Shown here in pieces: positions 16,813-26,146 of a stretch of DNA of 29,329 nt. The notes beneath the pieces were generated by a model that was not told where the DNA came from, did no database searches, and worked only from the letters and a program-made list of their open reading frames with translations. Source of the stretch: an uncultured Lachnospiraceae bacterium. Its GTDB lineage: Bacteria > Bacillota_A > Clostridia > Lachnospirales > Lachnospiraceae. Each line of letters starts with the position of its first letter. Position 1 is the stretch's first letter. The position numbers and the translations under genes were made by a program. Location of the stretch: positions 1 through 29,329 of the forward strand of contig CANOBT010000070.1 of assembly GCA_947564305.1 (NCBI GenBank), in the 5' to 3' direction.

Positions 16813-17079
16813 TTATTTCCTCAATCCAAGTCTCTCGATCAGAGAACGGTATCTCTCAATATCAACCTTCTTCAAATATGCCAGCAAACCTCTTCTCTGT
16901 CCTACCATCTTCAACAGACCTCTTCTGGAATGGTGATCCTTTGGATTAGCCTTAAAATGCTCTGTCAGTTCATTAATTCTTGCTGTCAGGATTGCAACCT
17001 GTACTTCCGGTGATCCGGTGTCACCTGCGCTTCTGCCGTATTCCTTAATAATAGCCTGCTTCTTTTCCTTTGCAATCAT
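16813..17079 (-). CDS. rpsO: Small ribosomal subunit protein S15
   Basis: A primary 16S rRNA-binding protein of the 30S platform. It is 88 residues, the standard length, and begins [20 protein letters not shown]. The conserved segments [29 protein letters not shown] and [10 protein letters not shown] are all present. The start ATG at 17079 has AAGGAGG nine bases upstream; a longer reading to 17106 would include the ribosome binding site. It has its own promoter and a leader of about 95 bases, and is separated from pnp, its frequent neighbour. Confidence 0.98.
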   Translation of the reverse strand: MIAKEKKQAIIKEYGRSAGDTGSPEVQVAILTARINELTEHFKANPKDHHSRRGLLKMVGQRRGLLAYLKKVDIERYRSLIERLGLRK

Positions 17080-17168
17080 GTTTCTTTCCTCCTTAAAATT
17101 CTTCATAAACGCCTAGTATTAAGTAGTGGTTGGAGTCTTCCTGCTACTGAACACCGGCTGATTCATAC
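17080..17168 (-). promoter_or_regulatory. rpsO 5' leader, possible S15 autoregulatory region
   Basis: The untranslated leader of rpsO is about 90 bases long. It can form a short stem (AGTAG with CTACT, near 17119-17145) upstream of the ribosome binding site. S15 represses its own synthesis by binding its leader in several bacteria, so this stretch is a candidate site. The pairing seen is short and I cannot assign it to a known leader class. Confidence 0.3.
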
Positions 17169-17174
17169 TTGTAT

Positions 17175-17204
17175 ACTATACCATAGATACCCACTATATG
17201 TAAA
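17175..17204 (-). promoter_or_regulatory. rpsO promoter
   Basis: On the minus strand TTTACA (17199-17204), an 18-base spacer and TATAGT (17175-17180). It lies directly after the stop codon of the Na/phosphate cotransporter gene, with no clear terminator between, so some rpsO transcript may also come from read-through. Confidence 0.6.
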
Positions 17205-17212
17205 GCAATTTT

Positions 17213-18880
17213 TTATTCTTCTTCCTCTTCCAAGTCTTCCAGGTCTTCAATATCCTCCTGATTCTCCGGCCGCAGAGCAAATGCAATATTCGTGGCATGG
17301 TCTCCTACACGCTCCAGCCCTGAGATGACCTCTGAATATAACACCCCTGCCTCCGGCGTACATTTTCCCTTGGTCAAACGCTTAATATGAGCCTTCCTCA
17401 GTCTCTTTTCCTTTTCATCTACCGCATTTTCCAATCTCATGATTTCCCGCATATGCTCCAGGCTCTGGTTGGAAAACATCTCGAAAGCATAGTCTAACTG
17501 CCTCAGGACCATCTCTGTCATCTCCTGCATTTGCTTCAATGCTTTCTCGGAGAACGGAATTTCTTTTTCCAACCGACGTTTTGCTGAATCTGCAAAGTTC
17601 TCTGCATGGTCCCCGATTCGTTCTATATCATTCACCACATGGAAAAGCCCGCCCAGAATTTTTCCATCCGACATCGGAAGCTCCAAACTGTTGGCCTGCG
17701 TGAGATAATCCATAATCTCCTGATTCAAGTAATCAATATACGATTCCTGTTCATATACTTTCTCAATTTTTTCCCTGTCAGGATTGCATAATGCCTCCAT
17801 ACTTCGTTGGAGATTTTTCTTTGCAATCTCGCCCATATGCTGCATCTCATGAATGGCATCGATTACGGCAGTCGCCGGAGAAAGTGACATTTTGTTTCCA
17901 ATGTATTTCAACTTATATGCTTCCTCCGGAACAGCATCCTCTCCCGGCACCAAAACATAAGTAAGCTTGACAATCCCATCCATAAATGGAAACAGTAATA
18001 TAACCTGAAACACCTTAATGAAGGTATTTGCGTTGGCAACGGCACGGCTGAGGTCATATCCGGATGTTTTTAAAAACAATTCTGCTATCGGGTCCAACGC
18101 CACCATCAATATCAAAAATACAATAGCCGATCCAATAATATTAAACAGGACGTGAATGCCTGCTGCACGCTTTGCATCTTTGTTTCCATTCAAACTTACA
18201 AGCACGGCTGAAATACAGCATCCCATATTGCATCCCAGAATCAGGAAAAAGCATATTTTGAATGCCAAAAGCCCCTGAGCTGCCATCAGCATAATAATAC
18301 CTACCGAAGCAGAGGAACTCTGCAGCACCGCTGTAACTACAAACCCAAGGAGAATTGCAATTACGGGACTGGAAATCGACTGCAGCAGATTCACAGCACG
18401 AGGGGAATCCTGCAGAGAAGTCATCTTCTCTCCCATAGTACTGAGCCCCATAAACAAAATACCAAACCCCAGCAATACGACACCTATCTTTTTTACATTC
18501 GGATTCTTAAAAAACATATGCATGACAGCGCCAACAATCACAAACAATGGCGCAATCTCTGCCAGATTAAATGCGATCAACTGTCCGGTCACCGTTGTGC
18601 CGATATTAGCCCCAAGAATAACCCCCGGTGCTTGATAAAGCTGCATCAGTCCTGAATTCACAAAGCTGACCACCATGACAGTAGTAGCATTGGATGACTG
18701 TATGATTCCGGTAAAAATGAGCCCAACCATCATTCCCACAAAACGGTTTTGGGTGAAAAACTCCAATATCGAGCGCATTCTTGCGCCTGCCACCTGTTCT
18801 AATCCGTCACTCATCAGCTTCATGCCAAACAAAAACAGCCCCAATCCCCCAAGCAACGATATAAACGTAGTAATATCCAT
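17213..18880 (-). CDS. Na/Pi cotransporter family protein with C-terminal PhoU-like domain
   Basis: A probable sodium-dependent phosphate transporter of the cytoplasmic membrane, about 555 residues. The N-terminal 310 residues contain two inverted Na/Pi-cotransporter repeats with the hallmark glutamine-serine-serine segments: GIIQSSNATTVMVVSF and AVLQSSSASVGIIML. From about residue 345 the protein is helical and PhoU-like, with two related segments (NDIERIGDHAENFADSA and GLERVGDHATNIAFAL) that carry the metal-binding E/D-R-x-G-D-H pattern. The C terminus is acidic. The start ATG at 18880 with GAGGA upstream gives MDITTFISLLGGLGLFLFG; earlier in-frame codons are unlikely. It follows ribF by 47 bases and may be the last gene of that operon. 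Confidence 0.93.
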   Translation of the reverse strand: MDITTFISLLGGLGLFLFGMKLMSDGLEQVAGARMRSILEFFTQNRFVGMMVGLIFTGIIQSSNATTVMVVSFVNSGLMQLYQAPGVILGANIGTTVTGQLIAFNLAEIAPLFVIVGAVMHMFFKNPNVKKIGVVLLGFGILFMGLSTMGEKMTSLQDSPRAVNLLQSISSPVIAILLGFVVTAVLQSSSASVGIIMLMAAQGLLAFKICFFLILGCNMGCCISAVLVSLNGNKDAKRAAGIHVLFNIIGSAIVFLILMVALDPIAELFLKTSGYDLSRAVANANTFIKVFQVILLFPFMDGIVKLTYVLVPGEDAVPEEAYKLKYIGNKMSLSPATAVIDAIHEMQHMGEIAKKNLQRSMEALCNPDREKIEKVYEQESYIDYLNQEIMDYLTQANSLELPMSDGKILGGLFHVVNDIERIGDHAENFADSAKRRLEKEIPFSEKALKQMQEMTEMVLRQLDYAFEMFSNQSLEHMREIMRLENAVDEKEKRLRKAHIKRLTKGKCTPEAGVLYSEVISGLERVGDHATNIAFALRPENQEDIEDLEDLEEEEE

Positions 18881-18927
18881 TTGTACATCCTCAACACTTT
18901 CTCTGTGTAAACTTCCTGTGGTCCAGT

Positions 18928-19827
18928 TTATCTTTTGCAAAAATATTTTCTGCCAAAGCCAATATCTGCATCTACTTGCGACTTCAGTTCCTCTACGGAA
19001 TGAAACCTCTGTTCCGGACGCACAAACGTCCGGAATTCTGCGATAATCTCATTCCCATACACATCTTCGTTAAAATCAAAAGCAAATGCTTCTAACAAAA
19101 CTTTAGATTCTTTTGCAACAGTTGGCTTCACTCCTATATTTCCAATACCAGAGAACCATCTGCCTCCTACCTGAAGTCTACATGCATACACACCGAACCT
19201 GGGAATGATTTTTCCTTCTGCCGGCGCCACATTCATAGTTGGAAATCCCAGAGTACGACCTAATTGTTTCCCATGTTCAACCCTTCCGGAAATCTGATAT
19301 GGATATCCAAGCAATGCATTTGCCCTCTCCACATCCCCCTGGCTTAATGCTTTTCGTACGTAAGTACTGCTGATTACCTGTCCTCCATGCCGTTCCTTCT
19401 CTGTCACATCCAGATGATATCCATATACTTTTGCATATTTTTCAAGCATCTGCACATTGCCGCGTTTTTCATGGCCAAACTGAAAATCCGTCCCCACCAC
19501 AATATATGCCGCATGAAATGTCTCGACCAAAACTTGACGGATAAATTCTTCTGCTTCCATTTCCCGAAGTTTCTTCGTAAACGGACATGCCACCAATGTA
19601 TCGACCTGACCGGAAAGCTGACTTCTTCTTTCCATAGCGGTCAGTAAAGAATCTTTTCCCATATCAAATGCACAGACTACACTTTCTATCTCTGCATTTT
19701 CTTCTGCATAGCCTTTGATCTTATCAATCAATTTCTGGTGTCCTCTATGAAGTCCATCAAACTTTCCCAATGTGACTGCCGAGTGTTTTTCACTATGATA
19801 AGAACAAATCTCTGTAATATACTGCAT
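18928..19827 (-). CDS. ribF: Bifunctional riboflavin kinase/FAD synthetase
   Basis: Makes FMN and then FAD. It is 299 residues. The N-terminal adenylyltransferase domain has TLGKFDGLHRGHQKLI (G-x-F-D-G-x-H-x-G-H), and further on ISSTYVRKAL, the ISSTxxR motif. The C-terminal riboflavin kinase domain shows GKQLGRTLGFPTMNV and GVYACRLQVGGRWFSGIGNIG. The start ATG at 19827 has GAGAGG upstream and lies one base after the truB stop. Coordinates further upstream in this frame overlap truB and are not coding. The truB-ribF order is typical of Firmicutes. Confidence 0.97.
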   Translation of the reverse strand: MQYITEICSYHSEKHSAVTLGKFDGLHRGHQKLIDKIKGYAEENAEIESVVCAFDMGKDSLLTAMERRSQLSGQVDTLVACPFTKKLREMEAEEFIRQVLVETFHAAYIVVGTDFQFGHEKRGNVQMLEKYAKVYGYHLDVTEKERHGGQVISSTYVRKALSQGDVERANALLGYPYQISGRVEHGKQLGRTLGFPTMNVAPAEGKIIPRFGVYACRLQVGGRWFSGIGNIGVKPTVAKESKVLLEAFAFDFNEDVYGNEIIAEFRTFVRPEQRFHSVEELKSQVDADIGFGRKYFCKR

Positions 19828-19828
19828 G

Positions 19829-20740
19829 TCAATCCTCTCTGTCCAGAAACATTTTCTCCACACGAAATTCTCGTTTTCCTGCATCATATCGAAATATCCC
19901 AATAAACCGTCGTTCCATGTCATAGACCCTTACCTGTTCATCCTGCAGGCAATTGATTTTCTTATGTATACATTTTACAGAAAATGCATTTCCGTTATAG
20001 GCCAGCGCCTGATATTCTCTGTATATGCAGACTTCTTTAAGCTCCTCAAACACAGTGTCCACAGGAAGAAGCACCTGAGCCAATCTCCCCTCTGCACAAG
20101 CTTCTGCGATTTCCTCAAGCCTCAAGCTGTCCTGCAATCGGAAATGACCTGACTGTGTCCGTAAAAGAGTTTCCATACATCCCCCGCACCCCAGATTCTC
20201 GCCGATATCATGACACAGGGTACGAATATAGGTTCCTTTTGAACAGTGTATCTGCATTCGGACCCGCGGAAGAGAAATATCTTGTATGTAAATCTGATGA
20301 ATCACTACTTTTCTTCTTTTTCTCTCCACCTCAATTCCCTGACGCGCAAGCTCATACAACTTCTTTCCATTCACCTTCACTGCGGAATACATTGGGGGGA
20401 GCTGTTCATAGTCTCCCTTAAATCCTTCGATGCAAGAGCAGACTTCATCTTCTGTCAAATACCTGGTTTCCCTTTCCTCCACGACAGTACCGGATACGTC
20501 CTGTGTATCCGTCTTTTTTCCGAGTAACAGCACAGTCTCATAAGTCTTGCTGCGATCTGTCAACAAATCACAAAGCTTGGTTGCTTTTCCCAGACAAATG
20601 GGCAGCACACCTTCCGCATCCGGGTCAAGAGTTCCGGTATGTCCGATTTTTTTTTGCTTCACAATTCCCCGTAATTTTGCGACTACATCATGAGAAGTAT
20701 ATCCTTTTTCTTTATAAACATTCAAAATTCCGTTCCACAT
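19829..20740 (-). CDS. truB: tRNA pseudouridine(55) synthase
   Basis: Converts U55 in the T-loop of tRNAs to pseudouridine. It is 303 residues. The N terminus MWNGILNVYKEKGYTSHDVV is typical. The catalytic motif is KIGHTGTLDPDAEGVLPICLG, with the nucleophile D39. Other conserved parts are YEQLPPMYSAVKVNGKKLYELAR and CSKGTYIRTLCHDIG. The C-terminal PUA-like region is present. The start ATG at 20740 overlaps the last base of nrnA, and ribF begins one base past its stop, so translation of the three genes is probably coupled. Confidence 0.97.
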   Translation of the reverse strand: MWNGILNVYKEKGYTSHDVVAKLRGIVKQKKIGHTGTLDPDAEGVLPICLGKATKLCDLLTDRSKTYETVLLLGKKTDTQDVSGTVVEERETRYLTEDEVCSCIEGFKGDYEQLPPMYSAVKVNGKKLYELARQGIEVERKRRKVVIHQIYIQDISLPRVRMQIHCSKGTYIRTLCHDIGENLGCGGCMETLLRTQSGHFRLQDSLRLEEIAEACAEGRLAQVLLPVDTVFEELKEVCIYREYQALAYNGNAFSVKCIHKKINCLQDEQVRVYDMERRFIGIFRYDAGKREFRVEKMFLDRED

Positions 20741-21711
20741 CAGCAGACTCCATCCAGTTCATCCAACTGCAATGCCAGCTGATGGCTGACGTTGTTAATT
20801 ACATCGTGTACTCTGCCTGCCATGGTAAATCCAGCTGCTCTGACATGGCCTCCGCCTCCGAAATAAGAAGCCACCTTACTGACATCAACCTTATCCTTTG
20901 AACGAAGACTAACCTTAAACATATGTGCATCCATCTCATATAAAAATATGGCGACTTCAATATCCTTCGTCTGTCTTAACTGGCTTACAATCCCATCCAT
21001 GTCCTCCGGACCAGCCTTAAAAAAGGCCATATTTTTTTTGGTGATCCAAGACACAATACACCGTTTATCTAAGATAAGAATGCTCTCCAACAGTGCCATA
21101 CCCAAAATCTGATTCTGAATATATGTTTTTTCATAAAACGTTTTTTCGATGATATCATTACCATTGATTCCTTTGCGTAGAAGTTCTGCTGCTGCCTCCA
21201 TCGTCTCTGGTGCCGTACAGGAATACCGAAATACCCCCGTATCATGTGCAATCCCCATATACAATGCCTCCGCACATGAACGGCTGATCTTCTCTTTCTC
21301 TAACATGCGATATACCAATTCTGACGTAGAGCTTGCCTCTGGTACAATCTCATTGATATCCGCGAACGCCCGGTTGCTCACATGGTGATCAATGCAGCAG
21401 GTCCGTCCGGCATTGGAAAATAGAGGCGCTGAAAATCCCAGACGCTCCTTATCCCCGCAGTCCAGGCTGATAAAAAGATCATATACCCGAACCTCCCCCA
21501 TCTCATAGCGAACAACATCTGTATCCTGAATAAAGCGATAAGCACTTGGAATGTATTCCAGATAGACATCCACCTCAATCTGCGGATACTGCTCTTTCAA
21601 GTACAGGTACAGTCCCATGCAGGAACCTACGCAGTCACCATCTGGACGGATATGTCCGCCCAGGGCAACTGTCTTCTTTCCATCTAATATCTCCGATAAT
21701 ACAATACTCAT
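20740..21711 (-). CDS. nrnA: DHH/DHHA1 family bifunctional oligoribonuclease/PAP phosphatase (NrnA)
   Basis: Degrades nanoRNAs and dephosphorylates 3'-phosphoadenosine 5'-phosphate in the NrnA family. It is 323 residues. Metal-binding motifs are GGHIRPDGDCVGS (18-30), LDCGD (about 83-87) and IDHH (107-110), and the C-terminal DHHA1 substrate-binding motif is GGGGHVRAAG (285-294). The start ATG at 21711 overlaps the end of rbfA by four bases (ATGA type), and its own stop overlaps the truB start. The rbfA-nrnA-truB-ribF order is common in Firmicutes and groups RNA turnover with tRNA and ribosome maturation. Confidence 0.95.
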   Translation of the reverse strand: MSIVLSEILDGKKTVALGGHIRPDGDCVGSCMGLYLYLKEQYPQIEVDVYLEYIPSAYRFIQDTDVVRYEMGEVRVYDLFISLDCGDKERLGFSAPLFSNAGRTCCIDHHVSNRAFADINEIVPEASSTSELVYRMLEKEKISRSCAEALYMGIAHDTGVFRYSCTAPETMEAAAELLRKGINGNDIIEKTFYEKTYIQNQILGMALLESILILDKRCIVSWITKKNMAFFKAGPEDMDGIVSQLRQTKDIEVAIFLYEMDAHMFKVSLRSKDKVDVSKVASYFGGGGHVRAAGFTMAGRVHDVINNVSHQLALQLDELDGVC

Positions 21712-22082
21712 TCTTCATCCCCATCTTTCAAATCTCTGGTTACTTCATCAATTTTCTTACTCATATTCACCCCGTATTCAATCGACTGGTCCAGAACAAA
21801 TCTAATTTCCGGAGTATTTCTCATATTGATATTCCTTGCCAATTCATGCCGGATATATCCTTCTGCACTTTGAAGCCCCTTAATGGTGTCTGACTGTGCT
21901 TTCCCATCTCCAAGCACACTGATATATGCCTTACATGTTTTCAAATCGGGAGCTACTTCAACAGCCACCACGGAAGTCATTGGCGCGACCCTGGGGTCTT
22001 TGATGCCTCCGCGAAGTATATTGCTCAGTTCCCGCTGGACCTCTGCATTGACTCTCGTATTTTTGATACTGTTCTTCCTCAT
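21708..22082 (-). CDS. rbfA: Ribosome-binding factor A
   Basis: A KH-fold protein that matures the 5' end of 16S rRNA in the 30S subunit. It is 124 residues. It begins MRKNSIKNTRVNAEVQRELS and contains IKDPRVAPMTSVVAVEVAPDL and PEIRFVLDQSIEYGVNMSKKID, all conserved in RbfA. An AAAAAGGAGCG site precedes the start ATG at 22082. It follows infB after a 72-base gap that holds a seven-pair hairpin (22109-22139) without a T tract. Confidence 0.96.
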   Translation of the reverse strand: MRKNSIKNTRVNAEVQRELSNILRGGIKDPRVAPMTSVVAVEVAPDLKTCKAYISVLGDGKAQSDTIKGLQSAEGYIRHELARNINMRNTPEIRFVLDQSIEYGVNMSKKIDEVTRDLKDGDEE

Positions 22083-22154
22083 AAACGCTCCTTTTTTCTA
22101 TCACTCTTTTCAGCCTGCCTTCTTAGCATTTTGGCTGAATCATACTGTTTTGTG

Positions 22155-25100
22155 TTACTTTCTCTCTACTTCTACCATCTTATAGGCTTCTACGGAATCT
22201 CCTTCCTGAATATCATTATAGTTTTCAAATACAAAACCACACTCATATCCGGCACGTACTTCCTTCACATCATCTTTAAATCTTCTCAGAGATGCCAGCG
22301 GACCATCAAACATTACCACATTGTCACGTGTCAGGCGTACAGAGCAATTCCGTTCAAAAATTCCATCCTGTACATAGGCACCCGCAATCGTTCCAATACC
22401 AGATGCCTTGAAGGTCTGTCGTACTTCTGCGTGACCCAGTACTTTTTCTTCAAATATCGGATCAAGCATTCCTTTCATAGCTGCTTCCACGTCTTCAATT
22501 GCATTGTAAATGACTCTGTACAGACGCAGGTCTACGCCCTCATGATCTGCAATCTCCTTTGCAGTTGCATCCGGCCTTACATTAAAGCCGATAATAATCG
22601 CATTTGAAGCTGATGCAAGCGTAACATCAGATTCATTGATTGCCCCTACACCGCCATGGATAATCTTGATCACAACCTCATCATTAGACAGTTTCAGAAG
22701 ACTTTGCTTCAATGCCTCCACTGAACCTTGTACATCCGCCTTGACAACAATATTCAGTTCCTTCAGATTGCCCTCCTGAATCTGCGAGAACAGATCATCC
22801 AGAGACATCTTGCTCTTGGTCTCCTCAAGAAGCTTCACTTTATTCTGAGAAATAAATGTCTCTGCAAAATTACGTGCTTCTTTTTCTGTACCGCATCCTA
22901 CAAAGATTTCTCCTGCCTTTGGTACGTCATTGAGTCCAAGGATCTCTACCGGCTGGGATGGGCCTGCCACCTTCACCCGTCTTCCTTTATCGTCCATCAT
23001 AGCACGGACCTTTCCATGAGCAGAACCCGCTGCTATCGCGTCTCCTACATGCAGGGTTCCCTTCTGTACAAGAACGGTTGCCACAGAACCTTTTCCTTTA
23101 TCAAGCTGTGCCTCGATTACAAGACCACGTGCCTCGCGGTTTGGATTGGCTTTCAATTCCTGAACTTCTGCTGTTAAAAGGATCATTTCCAAAAGATCGG
23201 AAAGCCCCTCTCCGGTGTGTGCAGATACCGGTACAAATATAGTACTTCCACCCCAGTCCTCTGCAATCAGTTCATACTCTGTCAATTCCTGTTTTACACG
23301 TTCCACATTTGCACTTGGTTTATCAATCTTATTAATCGCAACGATAATCTCAATCCCTGCCGCTTTTGCATGATTGATCGCCTCTACTGTCTGAGGCATC
23401 ACGCCATCATCCGCTGCCACGACGAGAATCGCGATATCTGTAGAATTCGCACCGCGCATACGCATCGCGGTAAATGCCTCGTGTCCTGGTGTGTCCAGGA
23501 AAGTAATCTTCTCTCCATTTACCTCCACTACATAAGCACCGATATGCTGCGTAATACCGCCTGCCTCACGATCAATTACATTAGTATGACGGATTGCATC
23601 CAAAAGGGAAGTCTTACCATGGTCAACGTGTCCCATTACACAGACTACCGGTGGACGTTTCTCCATAGTATTCTCGTCTTCTTCTTCCTCTTTCAAAAGT
23701 TCCTCAATCACATCAACTACTTCTTCTTTTTCGCAAAGAACATTGAATTCCATTGCGATTTCTTCTGCCGTATCATAATCAATCTCCTGATTGACTGTGA
23801 CCACTTTTCCCTGCAGGAAAAGCTTCTTCACAATGACAGAAGGAACGATCTTCATCTTGTCTGCAAGTTCCTTTAGTGTTAGGACTTCCGGAAGAATAAT
23901 CTGTTTAATCTCCTCCACAAGCGCCGCTTTCTGCTGCGGCTTCTTTGCCTCTGTCACAGGCTTCTGCTTTTTGCCTTTCTTGCCCTTGTTCTCAAATTCG
24001 GAATCCCGAAGTTCTTTTTTCTTATAGTCTTTCTCTTTATCTTTTCCTTTATTCCTCTGACTCTTCTGCTGTTCTACCATTGGTGCTGCGATAGAATCTC
24101 TGTCATCCCTGTGTGTACCTGGACGACCAGAACCGCGCTGGCCACCACCATAAGACTGGCCGCTGTGATCTCTGTCACGATCGCGATTCCTGTCACGGTC
24201 CCACTGAGGACGTTCTCCCTGGCCATTGCCTCCCGGCCGTGCACCTGATCGCTCTCCCTGAAAACGGTTTCCCTGACCGCTGCCCTGAAAACGTGACCCT
24301 TGACTTTTACCAAAACGACTCCCCTGGCCTTCTCTGTAGGTACGACCCTCTGCACCTTCTCTACGTGGACGTCCTTCCGCGCCATTTCCCTGAGAACGTC
24401 CTCCGTGGTTGTTTCCCTGACGGTTCCCCTGGCCGCCTCCCTGGAAACGATTTCCCTGGCCTGCACCCTGTCTTGGACGTTGATTCTGCACATTTCCATG
24501 TGAATGCATGTTTTGACCGCCTTCCTGTGCGGCATTGTCCTGTGGACGCTTGTTCCTCATCTGTTCTTCCTCTGTATTTACTCTCGATTCCTGTATTTTA
24601 TCTTTTATAACTTGATTTTCTCTTGAAGGTCTGACAGCCTGCCCTTGAATCTGCTGTCCTGAGGCCCCCTGTGTTTGTACTTCTTTCGGCTGTTGCTCAG
24701 AGGCTGACGCCTTCGGGCGCTCTGCCACCTTCTCCTGCGGCTTCTGTACTGAAGGCTCCTTCGCCTGCACTGCCGTTTCCTGTTTCTGTTCCGTCGTTCC
24801 CTGAGAACGTATTCCTGAATCCTGTGGACGCATTGCTGTTCCTTGAGAACGAGACTCAGTCATTCCCTGTGGACGGGTTCCTGCTACGTTCTGAGGATGT
24901 GCATTTACTCCCCCTTGTGGACGTCCCTCTGGTGCTCCCTGTGGACGTGTACCTGATGCACCTTGCGGACGTGCTCCTGCTGCCCCCTGTGGACGGGTTC
25001 CAGAAGCTCCCTGTTGGCGTGTACCTGATGCCCTCTGAGAGCGTCCTGATAGTCCCTGCTGACGCGCACCGGAACGACCGCCCTGCATACGACTTGCATT

Positions 25101-25514
25101 CTTTGCATTCTGAGGCCGGAATATCTGGACGATTTTTTTCTTCTTAGGTGCCGCCTCATTCTCTGCCTTAACCCCTTCTCCCTCTGTCTTCTGAGATACC
25201 TCTGGTTCTGCCTTCTTGGATACTGCATCCTCTACTTTCTTAGGTGCTTCCGCTTCTGTTTTCTGGGAAACCTCTTTTTTCATTCCTGTATCTCCCTCTT
25301 TCTTAGAAGCATTCACCGTGGAGGCAGCTGCCTGTTCGCCGCTCTGTGTCTTTTTTCCATACTCTCTGCGGACTTCTGAAACGATATCCTCACTGAGCGA
25401 ATTCATGTGGTTTTTCACTTCCACTTTCTTTTTTGCCAGTATATCCAATAATGCTTTATTCTCTAATCCCAGCTCTTTTGCCAGTTCATGTACTCTCATT
25501 TTTCCCATAGTCAA
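22155..25514 (-). CDS. infB: Translation initiation factor IF-2
   Basis: A GTPase that places initiator tRNA on the 30S subunit and promotes subunit joining. It is up to 1119 residues, longer than average. An N-terminal IF2_N domain (about 4-50) is followed by an unusually long disordered linker (about 51-530) made of Lys/Glu-rich and then Gln/Gly/Arg/Asn-rich repeats, and a second IF2_N domain (about 535-595). The G domain has GHVDHGKT (628-635), DTPGH (674-678), NKID (728-731) and SAH (764-766), and the C-terminal domains II, C1 and C2 follow. The start may be TTG at 25514 (AGGAGG spaced six bases) or ATG at 25508, which gives the more usual [13 protein letters not shown]. It lies 12 bases after ylxQ. 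Confidence 0.97.
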   Translation of the reverse strand: MTMGKMRVHELAKELGLENKALLDILAKKKVEVKNHMNSLSEDIVSEVRREYGKKTQSGEQAAASTVNASKKEGDTGMKKEVSQKTEAEAPKKVEDAVSKKAEPEVSQKTEGEGVKAENEAAPKKKKIVQIFRPQNAKNASRMQGGRSGARQQGLSGRSQRASGTRQQGASGTRPQGAAGARPQGASGTRPQGAPEGRPQGGVNAHPQNVAGTRPQGMTESRSQGTAMRPQDSGIRSQGTTEQKQETAVQAKEPSVQKPQEKVAERPKASASEQQPKEVQTQGASGQQIQGQAVRPSRENQVIKDKIQESRVNTEEEQMRNKRPQDNAAQEGGQNMHSHGNVQNQRPRQGAGQGNRFQGGGQGNRQGNNHGGRSQGNGAEGRPRREGAEGRTYREGQGSRFGKSQGSRFQGSGQGNRFQGERSGARPGGNGQGERPQWDRDRNRDRDRDHSGQSYGGGQRGSGRPGTHRDDRDSIAAPMVEQQKSQRNKGKDKEKDYKKKELRDSEFENKGKKGKKQKPVTEAKKPQQKAALVEEIKQIILPEVLTLKELADKMKIVPSVIVKKLFLQGKVVTVNQEIDYDTAEEIAMEFNVLCEKEEVVDVIEELLKEEEEDENTMEKRPPVVCVMGHVDHGKTSLLDAIRHTNVIDREAGGITQHIGAYVVEVNGEKITFLDTPGHEAFTAMRMRGANSTDIAILVVAADDGVMPQTVEAINHAKAAGIEIIVAINKIDKPSANVERVKQELTEYELIAEDWGGSTIFVPVSAHTGEGLSDLLEMILLTAEVQELKANPNREARGLVIEAQLDKGKGSVATVLVQKGTLHVGDAIAAGSAHGKVRAMMDDKGRRVKVAGPSQPVEILGLNDVPKAGEIFVGCGTEKEARNFAETFISQNKVKLLEETKSKMSLDDLFSQIQEGNLKELNIVVKADVQGSVEALKQSLLKLSNDEVVIKIIHGGVGAINESDVTLASASNAIIIGFNVRPDATAKEIADHEGVDLRLYRVIYNAIEDVEAAMKGMLDPIFEEKVLGHAEVRQTFKASGIGTIAGAYVQDGIFERNCSVRLTRDNVVMFDGPLASLRRFKDDVKEVRAGYECGFVFENYNDIQEGDSVEAYKMVEVERK
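24795..25082 (-). repeat. Repeats encoding the RPQG-rich linker of IF-2
   Basis: Imperfect tandem repeats within infB, residues about 145-240, encode units such as [24 protein letters not shown] and GTRPQGM. A second, differently composed Gly/Asn/Arg stretch ([13 protein letters not shown]) follows at residues 350-460. Repeat slippage is the likely cause of the long linker. Confidence 0.8.
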
Positions 25515-25526
25515 ATACTACCTCCT

Positions 25527-25856
25527 TTATGCAATTGTCTCGTCGTTCTTTTTAAACAGTTTCATACATTCCGTCGCAAATCCTTCGTCCAATATCGCCA
25601 GAGATGCACGGAATTCTTTTCCCATTGCATGCCCTAAGGTATCTTTATCTGCGTAAATATAAATTGGAACTTCATAAAATTCACACATGTTAAGGAATTT
25701 TTTCTTGGTATTGTCCGATGAATCTTCTGCCACAATTACCAGTGCGGCACGGCCGGACTTAATTTCCCGTTCTGTCATAAATTCTCCGCTGGCTGTTTTT
25801 CCTGCCCTGGTTGCCAGTCCGATATAAGACAGTACTTTATCCCGCTTCAATCTCAT
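25527..25856 (-). CDS. ylxQ: L7Ae/L30e family ribosomal protein (YlxQ)
   Basis: A small RNA-binding protein of 109 residues of the L7Ae/Gadd45 fold; relatives bind kink-turn RNA. It begins MRLKRDKVLSYIGLATRAGK and continues with GEFMTEREIKSGRAALVIVAEDSSDNTKKKF, the usual YlxQ pattern. The start ATG at 25856 follows AAAAGGAG and overlaps the 3' end of ylxR by 20 bases. The position between ylxR and infB is the conserved Firmicutes location. Confidence 0.92.
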   Translation of the reverse strand: MRLKRDKVLSYIGLATRAGKTASGEFMTEREIKSGRAALVIVAEDSSDNTKKKFLNMCEFYEVPIYIYADKDTLGHAMGKEFRASLAILDEGFATECMKLFKKNDETIA

Positions 25857-26115
25857 TCATCTCCTTTTCCAGACGTCCATATACTTCTGCCGGGACCGCC
25901 TGTTTAAAAGAGCGCTCCAGTCCTTTATTCTTCACAGCCTTGCTGAAACAATCCCTGGAATAACAAATATATGCCCCCCGGCCATTTTTCTTCCCTGTCG
26001 TATCCAGAACAAATTCCCCGTCCTCTGTCCTGAGGATTCTTAACAGTTCCTTTTTAGGTTTCATCTCCCCGCACCCAACGCATCTACGCATCGGCATTTT
26101 GCGTTTATTCGCCAA
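25837..26115 (-). CDS. ylxR: YlxR family RNA-binding protein (DUF448)
   Basis: A small protein of 92 residues. It shows the DUF448 pattern MPMRRCVGCGEMKPKKELLRI followed by GRGAYICYSRDCFSKAVKNKGLERSFK, with paired cysteines that may bind a metal. In some Firmicutes YlxR interacts with RNase P RNA; that role is not shown here. The start chosen is TTG at 26115, six bases after AGAGGTG, giving MANKRKMPMRRC; the GTG at 26124 is inside the ribosome binding site, and ATG at 26097 is an alternative. It follows nusA by about 30 bases. Confidence 0.93.
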   Translation of the reverse strand: MANKRKMPMRRCVGCGEMKPKKELLRILRTEDGEFVLDTTGKKNGRGAYICYSRDCFSKAVKNKGLERSFKQAVPAEVYGRLEKEMNEIEAG

Positions 26116-26146
26116 ATATATCACCTCTCATCAGATGATTTTTATA

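Noticed and set aside
22109..22139. The hairpin between infB and rbfA as a terminator
   Set aside because: The stem has only seven pairs with a long loop, and no T tract follows on the minus strand.
23217..23876. A 219-codon plus-strand frame
   Set aside because: It is the antisense of the conserved IF-2 GTPase region and has the composition of a shadow frame.
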